Assembly (NCBI GenBank): GCA_016215025.1
Contig: JACRMI010000036.1
Location: forward strand, 1 to 35,778
Direction of reading: 5' to 3'
Length of the DNA stretch: 35,778 nt
Origin: Chloroflexota bacterium
GTDB taxonomy: Bacteria; Chloroflexota; Anaerolineae; UBA4142
Made by a program: the position numbers and the translations under genes. Under the pieces are notes generated by a model. The model did no database searches and had not been told where the DNA came from. It worked only from the letters and a program-made list of their open reading frames with translations. This document shows, piece after piece, positions 29,967-35,778 of the stretch (its first letter is position 1; every line of letters begins with the position of its first letter).

Positions 29967-30581
29967 ATGCTGCGAAAACTCTTTTTCGATTTTCAGTACC
30001 GCTTTGCGCGACCACCCTGGGACACCGGCATTACGCCACCCGAAGTGGTCGCGTTCGTTGCCAATAACTCAACTCACGGACGCGCCCTCGACTTGGGCTG
30101 CGGCACCGGCACCAATTCGATTTATTTGGCGAGTCAAGGTTACCAAGTTGTCGGCGTCGATTTTTCGTCCAAGGCAATTGCGTCAGCTCGATTCAAAGCT
30201 AAACGTGAACAACTTGCGATCGATTTTCACGTCGCCGATGTTACGCATCTAGAGTTCTTGAATGAGCCATTTGATTACGTTCTCGACATCGGCTGCTTGC
30301 ACGCGATCGATGAAACCGGACGAACGCGTTACGCCGAACACATCGCGCGATTGACACAATCAGGCAGCGTGTTCATGCTCTACGCCTTCAGCCCTCGACC
30401 AGCAAACGAACCACGCCATTTGATTCAATTTCGCAACGTCGGCATCACGCCCGACCAAGTCGAAAAACTCTTTGCAAGCGATTTCAAGTTGGAGCGCATC
30501 GAGCATGGCGGCGATCGAGATGAGCGCAAGTCCGCGTGGTATTGGTTTGTGCGTCAGTCAAACAGTAGACCAGTCAGATAG
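29967..30581 (+). CDS. Class I SAM-dependent methyltransferase
   Basis: 204 residues. Motif I is ALDLGCGTGTNSIYLAS, motif II VVGVDFSSKAIASAR, and FDYVLDIGCLHAID is the motif IV region; this pattern is of the Methyltransf_25/thiopurine-methyltransferase-like kind. The N-terminal FARPPWDTGITPPEVV is typical of small tellurite/thiopurine-like members (PWDxG). GAGC before the ATG is a weak ribosome site. It is followed 18 bp later by the SDR gene. The acceptor is unknown; detoxification of a thiol or metalloid is one option from the PWDxG motif. Confidence 0.85.
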   Translation: MLRKLFFDFQYRFARPPWDTGITPPEVVAFVANNSTHGRALDLGCGTGTNSIYLASQGYQVVGVDFSSKAIASARFKAKREQLAIDFHVADVTHLEFLNEPFDYVLDIGCLHAIDETGRTRYAEHIARLTQSGSVFMLYAFSPRPANEPRHLIQFRNVGITPDQVEKLFASDFKLERIEHGGDRDERKSAWYWFVRQSNSRPVR

Positions 30582-30599
30582 TAAAACATTGGGGGGAGC

Positions 30600-31391
30600 A
30601 TGGATTTAGGATTGAAAGGTAAAGTTGCGTTAGTCGCCGGGGCAAGCAAGGGGCTCGGCAAAGCCGTTGCGTTGGGATTAGCACGCGAAGGCGCACACAT
30701 CGCGATTATCTCACGCGACCAGAATCGAATTGAAGCGGCAGCAAAAGATATTCGCGATACGACCGGCGCACAGGTGCTGGCTATCGTCGCGGATGTAACG
30801 CGCGCGGAAGATATTCAGCGCAGCGTCGATGAGACCGTGAAGCGATTCAGTACGCTGCACATTTTGGTGACGAATGCGGGTGGACCGCCGCCCGCTGCAT
30901 TCATGTCTCTAACCGAAGAGCAATGGCAAAGCGCGATCAATCAAACGCTCATGAGCGCAGTGCGACTGTCGCGCGCCGCGATTCCGTTCATGCAAAAACA
31001 AAAATGGGGACGCATTCTGCACCTCAGCTCGTACTCGGTCAAGCATCCTATCGAAAATTTGATGTTATCGAATTCGATTCGGTCTGCCGTCGTCGGCTTG
31101 AGCAAGACGCAAGCGATGGAATTATCGAAAGATGGCATTCTCGTCAACAGCATCTTGCCCGGCTGGACCATGACCGAACGCGTCGATCAAATCATGAACG
31201 ACCGTGCGGCGCGCAACAATGCAAGCGTGCGCGACGAAACAGCAAAAATCGAAAAAGAAATTCCGATGGGGCGCATGGGCACACCGGAGGAATTCGCCAA
31301 CGTCGTCGTGTTTCTCGCATCGGAATGCGCATCGTACGTAAACGGCGTGGCGCTCGCTATCGACGGTGGCGCGACGCGAACAGCGTTTTAG
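30600..31391 (+). CDS. SDR-family oxidoreductase with altered catalytic triad
   Basis: 263 residues. The dinucleotide loop is VAGASKGLGKAVA, followed by IISRD (NADP-type Arg) and NAGGPPP; the strand ILHLSSYSVK keeps the catalytic Ser. The usual YxxxK is replaced: at the expected place the sequence is NLMLSNSIRSAVVG, so Tyr is Ser and Lys is Arg. The C-terminal SxLPGWTMTERV and DGGATRT match the FabG-like group. This substitution pattern recurs in a known SDR subgroup with uncertain activity, so reductase function is unproven. GGGGGGAGC gives a strong ribosome site. Confidence 0.88.
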   Translation: MDLGLKGKVALVAGASKGLGKAVALGLAREGAHIAIISRDQNRIEAAAKDIRDTTGAQVLAIVADVTRAEDIQRSVDETVKRFSTLHILVTNAGGPPPAAFMSLTEEQWQSAINQTLMSAVRLSRAAIPFMQKQKWGRILHLSSYSVKHPIENLMLSNSIRSAVVGLSKTQAMELSKDGILVNSILPGWTMTERVDQIMNDRAARNNASVRDETAKIEKEIPMGRMGTPEEFANVVVFLASECASYVNGVALAIDGGATRTAF

Positions 31392-31429
31392 TTGGAGATT
31401 AGAAATTAGAGATTGGAGATTGGAAAATA

Positions 31430-31488
31430 GGACGCGGATAAACGCGGATTTCTTTTTTATCTGCGTTCATCTGCGTTCATCCGCGTCC
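31430..31488. repeat. Intergenic hairpin repeat (GGACGCGGAT type)
   Basis: GGACGCGGATAAACGCGGAT (31430-31449) and the inverse units ATCTGCGTTCATCTGCGTTC...ATCCGCGTCC (31459-31488) form an imperfect stem around a T-run. It lies between the convergent SDR and aminotransferase genes and may terminate transcription both ways; the T-run sits in the loop, so it is mainly a repeat. Confidence 0.65.
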
Positions 31489-31500
31489 CAATTATTTTCG

Positions 31501-32676
31501 TTAGAACAAATCCTGCATCACTTGAACTGACTCGGCTAGCATCTCCGCTTCGCCAGTGAAGGCAAAGCGAAGGTAATTTTCGTTCTCGCCAAACGCTACC
31601 CCAGGCGACGCTCCAATCCCCGCACGGTCGATCAAGAAATTCGTCATCGCCCAGCCATCCTTCTTGCCTTGATAGCCATTCCACTTGTCCGATATTTTCG
31701 CCCAGACGTAAAATGCGCCTTGCGGCTTGAAAGATTCAAACGCCGGAATCGATTTAACGCCATTGTAAAAAATATCTCGCCGCCGTTGCATTTCCGCTGT
31801 CATTTCTTGCGTTGCGGTTTGCGGTCCTGTCATCGCCGCCACTCCGCCCCACTGCACAATCGACGAAACGCCGCCGGTGGTCAAGCGAATCAACTTGCGC
31901 ATACGATCCAGCAATACGTCGTCATTTGTCACCGCATAGCCCATGCGCAGCCCCGTCATCGCGTACGTTTTCGAAAACGAGAATACGCTGATCGTTCGAT
32001 CTCCCATCCCTGGTAATGAGCCGATGCTGATATGTTTATTTCCGTCGAATAAGACGGTCTCATATGCTTCATCGCTGACGACGAAGAGATTGTGTTTGAT
32101 CGCAACGTCGGCGATGGCGCGGAGTTGCGCTTCCGACAGCATCACGCCAACTGGATTGTGCGGCGAGTTGAGATAGACAGCTTTTGTGCGAGGTGTGATC
32201 GCCGTTTCAATGTCTGCCGCTTCGAAGGAAAAATCAGATTCGGCGTGGAGCTTGACCAAAACTGGAACCGCGCCGGTGCGACGAATCAATTCAGGCGTTT
32301 CGCCCCACACTGGATCGGGCAGAATCACTTGATCGCCCGGCGAAAGCATCGCGCCAAATGTGATATACAAACCTTGCATGCCGCCAACTGTCACCATGAC
32401 ATTCTCCGCATCGCGAATCGGCAAATGATTTTGCGTGCGGACTTTGGTCAGCATCGCTTCACGCAGGGGCGGTATACCCGTCAGCACCGGATAGTGCGTT
32501 TTGCCAGATTCGAGCGCATCCGTAATCGCCTTGCGAATGTGCGGCGGCGTATCGAACGAGGTATCGCCCGCTTCGAGTCGATAGACCTTTTTGCCTGAGG
32601 CTTGGAGCGCCATCATTTTTTCGCGCACGATGATGAGCGGTCCCATCGTAATTTGATCCAGTAAATGTTCCGTCAT
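31501..32676 (-). CDS. PLP-dependent class I/II aminotransferase
   Basis: 391 residues. Fold type I signatures are SPHNPVGVM (N174), SDEAYETVLF (D202, Y205) and FSFSKTYAMTGLRMGYA with the PLP Lys K236; the C-terminal Arg lies in NYLRFAF. It is of the AspC/alanine-type subfamily and would exchange amino groups between an amino acid and a 2-oxo acid; the substrate (Asp, Ala or aromatic) cannot be fixed. AGGAGGAGGGGGA before the ATG is a strong ribosome site. The gene is intact and of normal length. The region upstream (32677-33003) belongs to the next transcript on the other strand. Confidence 0.92.
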   Translation of the reverse strand: MTEHLLDQITMGPLIIVREKMMALQASGKKVYRLEAGDTSFDTPPHIRKAITDALESGKTHYPVLTGIPPLREAMLTKVRTQNHLPIRDAENVMVTVGGMQGLYITFGAMLSPGDQVILPDPVWGETPELIRRTGAVPVLVKLHAESDFSFEAADIETAITPRTKAVYLNSPHNPVGVMLSEAQLRAIADVAIKHNLFVVSDEAYETVLFDGNKHISIGSLPGMGDRTISVFSFSKTYAMTGLRMGYAVTNDDVLLDRMRKLIRLTTGGVSSIVQWGGVAAMTGPQTATQEMTAEMQRRRDIFYNGVKSIPAFESFKPQGAFYVWAKISDKWNGYQGKKDGWAMTNFLIDRAGIGASPGVAFGENENYLRFAFTGEAEMLAESVQVMQDLF

Positions 32677-32735
32677 TCCCCCTCCTCCTATTGGGCGGGA
32701 TTATACGTAGATTGGGAATAAGCGCAAGACGGACA

Positions 32736-32794
32736 ACAACGAATTGAGAAAGAAACAAATTGGCTGCTCATTCGCTGTTTTCTCAATTCGTTGT
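32736..32794. repeat. Perfect 16-bp inverted repeat before the defence-like locus
   Basis: ACAACGAATTGAGAAA (32736-32751) and TTTCTCAATTCGTTGT (32779-32794) are perfect inverse copies with a 27-nt spacer, ending five bases before the -35 box of the promoter at 32800. It may be a palindromic repeat, a border mark of the acquired segment or an operator. Confidence 0.6.
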
Positions 32795-32799
32795 GTATT

Positions 32800-32828
32800 T
32801 TGACGCCGCACTCAAAAAAGTGTATTAT
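32800..32828 (+). promoter_or_regulatory. Strong sigma70-type promoter
   Basis: TTGACG (32800-32805), a 17-bp spacer and TATTAT (32823-32828) match the consensus closely. Transcription would begin near 32835. It drives the leader RNA and, on readthrough, the CHAT-vWA gene. Confidence 0.7.
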
Positions 32829-32890
32829 CCTATCGTAAGCTTTGACCCTGGGCAATTAAATTCTGTACGCTTCGGCGAGGAAGAGTGCGA

Positions 32891-32917
32891 ATGAACGTCT
32901 GGTGGTTAGCTAAATAG
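32891..32917 (+). CDS. Putative leader peptide MNVWWLAK
   Basis: The reading frame ATG-AAC-GTC-TGG-TGG-TTA-GCT-AAA-TAG encodes eight residues with adjacent Trp codons, preceded by GAGGAAG about ten bases upstream. Short Trp-rich ORFs followed by a terminator are the hallmark of trp-type attenuation. The downstream gene is not a Trp gene, so the link is unusual and the ORF may be chance. A translating or stalled ribosome here would sit 12 nt from the terminator stem. Confidence 0.35.
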   Translation: MNVWWLAK

Positions 32918-32929
32918 TTTGAAGAATAG

Positions 32930-32982
32930 AGCGCCTGGGGCTTGACACATTCATATATGTCGGTGGGCGCTTTTTCTTTTTT
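32930..32982 (+). terminator. Leader terminator hairpin
   Basis: AGCGCC (32930-32935) pairs with GGCGCT (32966-32971); inside, GACACAT/ATATGTC gives a second imperfect stem with a TCAT loop. TTTTTCTTTTTT (32971-32982) follows, so it should stop most transcripts unless an alternative fold forms. Confidence 0.75.
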
Positions 32983-33003
32983 GATCTGGATCGGAGTTAA
33001 TGA

Positions 33004-34659
33004 ATGCCTAAATTGAAAACCAAAGTTTTGGTGGTATTTGCCAATCCTCATGGCACAGATGCTCTGCGATTAGGTACCGAAGACCGCACAATCCGCGAAT
33101 CTATTCGCCACAGTCGTTACCGCGACAATATATCATTGACTGTGTGTCACGCTGCGACTATTCATGATGTGAGACGAGCGTTGCTTGACGAGAAATTTCA
33201 TCTAGTCCACATGTCTGGGCATGGGACTGGCTCTGGCTTGATTCTAGAGGATGAAACGGGCGGAGAATATGTTGTTCCTCAAAAAGCTTTGGCTGAGCTA
33301 TTTGCAGCATATTGTCCTCCTCTCCGGTGTATAATTTTGAACGCCTGTTATTCCTTGACACAGGGAAAATTGATCTCAACTGGAATACCATTTACGATTG
33401 CAATGGAGGGAGCTATTAGTGATGATGCCGCCATAGAATTCACAAGAGGGTTTTATGACGCGATTGGCGCAGGGAAGGGCATTGCTTTCGCATATCAGGA
33501 AGGTTGTCGAAACGTTAAACTCGCGTCACCTAACAGGTTGTTTGTTTCTCAACTTATTCGTAAAGGCGAACTCCTTGAATCTTCAAGCAATGCGACTCAA
33601 GTTGATGAACAAATACATTTTCGCGAGACAAAAGCAATCGTAGGGTTTGCCATTGATGTATCGGGTTCTATGGAAGAAAATCTGCAAAATACCGGCGGCG
33701 AAAAGACCTCTCGGTTGCAAAGTGTAAGGAAATCATTCAATAGATTGGTCAAACAAGCTAGGGATGGTATCCGTGAGAGTCAAGCAAGGCAAGTTCAAAC
33801 TTCAATTGATGTGTTTGTGTATGGATTCGGATTCAGAGAAATACCTGTCTGCGATATTCTTTCACTGTTGAAAGTTGGGAACCAGATAATTACCAAGCAG
33901 GAGATTGAAAAACTTCGGCATCGATATTCGGATGAATTGCAACGAAAATATATCGGATATTCAGGCACGAGAGAGTTAGCTAAATCAATAGGTTTGGGAA
34001 GCCTAGTGCCTCTGGGCGAAAGTATAAGCAAATCGATCAGTGAAGAGAACATACGCGAACGAATAGCTCTTGAGTTAAGGGACAAACTAAATGCTCGTCT
34101 TCGAATAACAGGCGAAACCACCATGTCAATTGAAGAAGTTGCCAGACTTTGGGAAGGCGGTGCTGATGTCTTGAGCAATGCAGCAGAAATTATTCTTGGC
34201 AATACACCTATGGTAGCAGTTCTGGAAAGATTGGTTGTTCGGTTTGAAAATGAATTGAGATTGCGCAGTAAAGAAACTGCACCAATACTTTTCATTTTAT
34301 CAGATGGCGAGCCCACAGATGGTAATCCGTTGCTAATAGCCAATAAGCTAAAAGCGCAGGGAGTAAAGATCATATCTTGTTTTGTTACGGACGAGGATAT
34401 CGTCCATCCTCGTATTCTTCTCCACAACAAGGAGCCTTACTGGGGGACAGGTGCAAGTCTCATGTTCGAGATGGCATCGAGCCTGGATAACGATTCGGAA
34501 ATAACCAAGTTCTTACTTGGGAAAGGTTGGACTATTCAGAAAGACCCAAAACTATTTGTACAACTAAACCATTCTGTAATTTTGGATGAGTTTATCCAAG
34601 TAGTACTCAGCCCTTTGGAATCGCCCGAAAAAACTACGTACTTGCCCAAAGGCATCTAG
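33004..34659 (+). CDS. CHAT-type caspase-like protease fused to a vWA domain
   Basis: 551 residues. N-terminal part (1-190): a caspase/CHAT-like fold with the His of LVHMSGHGTGSG (H73) and Cys of CIILNACYS (C115), the expected dyad. C-terminal part (210-540): a von Willebrand A domain with a complete MIDAS set, D218-x-S220-x-S222 (GFAIDVSGSM), T401 (GNTPMVAV) and D434 (FILSDGEPTDG). A helical block of about 120 residues (280-400) is inserted between the third strand and the T401 helix. Likely role: a metal-dependent adhesion sensor controlling a cysteine protease, as in bacterial conflict systems; this is inference. GGAG precedes the ATG. The region is AT-rich relative to its neighbours. Confidence 0.82.
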   Translation: MPKLKTKVLVVFANPHGTDALRLGTEDRTIRESIRHSRYRDNISLTVCHAATIHDVRRALLDEKFHLVHMSGHGTGSGLILEDETGGEYVVPQKALAELFAAYCPPLRCIILNACYSLTQGKLISTGIPFTIAMEGAISDDAAIEFTRGFYDAIGAGKGIAFAYQEGCRNVKLASPNRLFVSQLIRKGELLESSSNATQVDEQIHFRETKAIVGFAIDVSGSMEENLQNTGGEKTSRLQSVRKSFNRLVKQARDGIRESQARQVQTSIDVFVYGFGFREIPVCDILSLLKVGNQIITKQEIEKLRHRYSDELQRKYIGYSGTRELAKSIGLGSLVPLGESISKSISEENIRERIALELRDKLNARLRITGETTMSIEEVARLWEGGADVLSNAAEIILGNTPMVAVLERLVVRFENELRLRSKETAPILFILSDGEPTDGNPLLIANKLKAQGVKIISCFVTDEDIVHPRILLHNKEPYWGTGASLMFEMASSLDNDSEITKFLLGKGWTIQKDPKLFVQLNHSVILDEFIQVVLSPLESPEKTTYLPKGI

Positions 34660-34708
34660 CCCTCGAATTTAATCGACTCTTTTTCAACAGGCGCAAAATT
34701 AACATCCA

Positions 34709-34730
34709 AGGGCGAGAAAGCCCTATTTTT
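34709..34730 (+). terminator. Short hairpin with T-run between the two vWA genes
   Basis: AGGGC (34709-34713), loop GAGAAA and GCCCT (34720-34724), then ATTTTT. The 5-bp stem is short, so termination may be partial, letting some transcription reach the second vWA gene. No gene is seen in the rest of the 147-bp gap. Confidence 0.5.
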
Positions 34731-34806
34731 GAGCATGAAAACGTAGAACATAGTTTCGGTTTGTATGTGGGTTTTGCACCTACTGGTTTTTCTCAAGGAA
34801 TGCTGT

Positions 34807-35778
34807 ATGGAAAGAAAGCGTACCACAAAACGTCAAAAGCCCATTGTTGTTGGCATCATTGTAGATGTCTCAAATTCAATGCGCAAAAATTGGAAAAACC
34901 AAGAGGGCAGGTCACTACCTAGAATCGAGATTGTGAGAGACACGCTAAATAAACAAATCAAGAAAATCCAAGCGCGTGAAACGGTCAAAGAAAAGTCGCA
35001 GACACCTGACTTGTTTTGCATTGGCATGGGCTTCAAAGCTCCAATTCCAATGCAAGGCACACGGCTAGAGAAGGGAAACGAAGAGCCTGATCCTAATTCT
35101 GTACGAAAAGAAATTATGGTTGATCTGGTCTGCGATTTGTTAGCCTTGAGCGAAATTCTTCCCAGCGAATCTGAACTCGAAAAATTCAAAATAAAGCTCA
35201 ACGAAAGATGGATGCTCTATACAGCAAAAATATTTGACAGAGCTACTATAAGTGAGGATGTGAATTCCGAACTCACCGATTACATACAATCTGAACTTCA
35301 CAAATCTGCACTTAACAAATATCGTCGCAGCATTATCTTTAGACTATACTCTTGGGCATCCAAGCGGGAAAAGTATTTGTGTTCGCATCGGTTACTTGAA
35401 AACTTGTACGGGAAACTGTCGGTTGCAGTGAGCCAAAAGATCGACAGGATAAATGATATTTCCGCAACAACAGCACCAAGGTATTGCGGCAACATCCTTG
35501 GCAATTTTACAGGCGCGTTTACGACGAGAAAAGAGCATTACACAGATCTAATTCAAAGCTCACTACTAGACTTTGTTCAAGATTATGTCGGTTTTCTTTT
35601 ACGAGCATTATCCTTGGGGTTTAATGTTTCAGAACTTGTAGCTGTCATGTCCAATGACATCGTACTCAATTTTTTGATTTCGTTAACTTCGCGGAGTCCA
35701 GAGACATCGTACACACTTTGCGGCGTCGATGCGAGCGACGAAACTCAGAACGTAACGGGCGAACCGGCTCTGCGATTT
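34807..35778 (+). CDS. Second vWA-domain protein (3' end outside window)
   Basis: 324 codons open to the window edge. The basic N-terminus is followed by VVGIIVDVSNSMRKNW, the first MIDAS motif (D20-x-S22-x-S24), and then LFCIGMGFKAPIP, which parallels VFVYGFGF in the neighbour. The next 240 residues are helical with no strand motif; the MIDAS Thr and Asp are not reached, so the domain must have an insertion even longer than that of the CHAT-vWA protein. AAGGA precedes the ATG at good spacing. Composition is AT-rich like the neighbour, but the last 90 bases turn GC-rich. It is probably a partner of the protease; no protease or other effector domain is visible yet. Confidence 0.78.
   Translation, partial: MERKRTTKRQKPIVVGIIVDVSNSMRKNWKNQEGRSLPRIEIVRDTLNKQIKKIQARETVKEKSQTPDLFCIGMGFKAPIPMQGTRLEKGNEEPDPNSVRKEIMVDLVCDLLALSEILPSESELEKFKIKLNERWMLYTAKIFDRATISEDVNSELTDYIQSELHKSALNKYRRSIIFRLYSWASKREKYLCSHRLLENLYGKLSVAVSQKIDRINDISATTAPRYCGNILGNFTGAFTTRKEHYTDLIQSSLLDFVQDYVGFLLRALSLGFNVSELVAVMSNDIVLNFLISLTSRSPETSYTLCGVDASDETQNVTGEPALRF

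Larger units (their letters stand above)
32835..32982 (+). ncRNA. Leader RNA / attenuator upstream of the CHAT-vWA gene
   Basis: About 148 nt lie between the predicted start near 32835 and a T-run terminator at 32971-32982. The leader contains a mini-ORF with two Trp codons (32891-32917). CCCTGGGC (32846-32853) can pair, with two G-U pairs, with GCCTGGGG (32933-32940), the 5' part of the terminator stem, which would form a competing structure. So a conditional attenuator is plausible; alternatively this is an independent small RNA. It does not match riboswitch classes recognisable by eye. The gene starts 21 bases after the T-run. Confidence 0.5.

Noticed and set aside
32891..32917. A classical trp operon leader
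   Set aside because: The gene that follows is a CHAT-vWA protein and no trp gene is in the window; only the general attenuator idea is kept.
32835..32982. 6S RNA, SRP RNA or a known riboswitch
   Set aside because: No long rod with a central bubble, no SRP tetraloop motif and no recognisable riboswitch core; kept only as an unnamed leader.

Overview
The window looks like a chromosomal segment of an uncultured, GC-rich bacterium, most likely a member of the Chloroflexota (Anaerolineae-like). This is inference. The supports are Thr/Pro-rich 'TPTATPT'-type linkers behind the N-terminal anchors of exported proteins, many NarL/LuxR response regulators, a CcmF/CcmC/CcmD/CcmH cytochrome c maturation set with a zinc-ribbon CcmI-like protein, and several families of intergenic palindromes (for example a GTCATTGCGAGG...-type unit) of a kind common in that phylum. 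No rRNA, tRNA or CRISPR array was seen.

Layout. 1-202: 3' end of an insertion sequence. 233-1870 (minus): a metal/thiol operon of an HMA copper-chaperone-like protein, an anchored cupredoxin and a CcdA-like membrane protein. 1966-3651 (minus): an M23 peptidase and a Cys/His-rich protein. 3779-6268 (minus): a two-component pair. 6326-10713 (minus): an ABC efflux/MacB-type operon of two FtsX-like permeases, an ATPase and an HlyD adaptor; the ATPase carries a C-terminal YHS metal-binding domain cut by an in-frame amber codon. 10735-12633 (minus): a hypothetical protein, a methyltransferase and a LuxR-type regulator with a degenerate receiver.

12887-16423 (plus): ccmF, a ccmI-like gene, ccmC and ccmD, closed by a terminator. 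The convergent minus-strand genes 16544-18173 are ccmH, a stand-alone pseudo-receiver and a response regulator. 18504-19406 (plus): a Tat-exported ferredoxin-like electron carrier. 19458-22965 (minus): ccdA, a tlpA/ccmG-type thioredoxin, three membrane or lipoprotein genes and a small YHS protein. Together with the ccm genes these could build and feed an extracytoplasmic c-type cytochrome/Fe-S respiratory chain. Paired CGCCA-N2-TGGCG dyads with 23-24 bp phasing lie upstream of ccmF, next to the ferredoxin/regulator divergon, and upstream of the 3.6 kb operon, which suggests one shared regulator.

22966-24255 is a scrap yard of mobile DNA: an L,D-transpeptidase gene split by a 220-bp palindromic insertion and truncated by a decayed IS200-type element. 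24256-32676 is mostly housekeeping or accessory enzymes: a glycosidase-like lipoprotein, threonine dehydratase, tandem PilZ genes, tandem endonuclease III-like genes, DUF971, Nudix, a methyltransferase, an SDR and an aminotransferase. Several of these genes are separated by hairpin repeats.

32800-35778 is visibly AT-richer and looks horizontally acquired. A strong promoter drives a ~150-nt leader that encodes a short peptide with two adjacent Trp codons and ends in an intrinsic terminator. It precedes a CHAT protease-vWA fusion protein and a second vWA protein that runs off the window. This is the best candidate for an undescribed (conflict/defence-type) system in the window.
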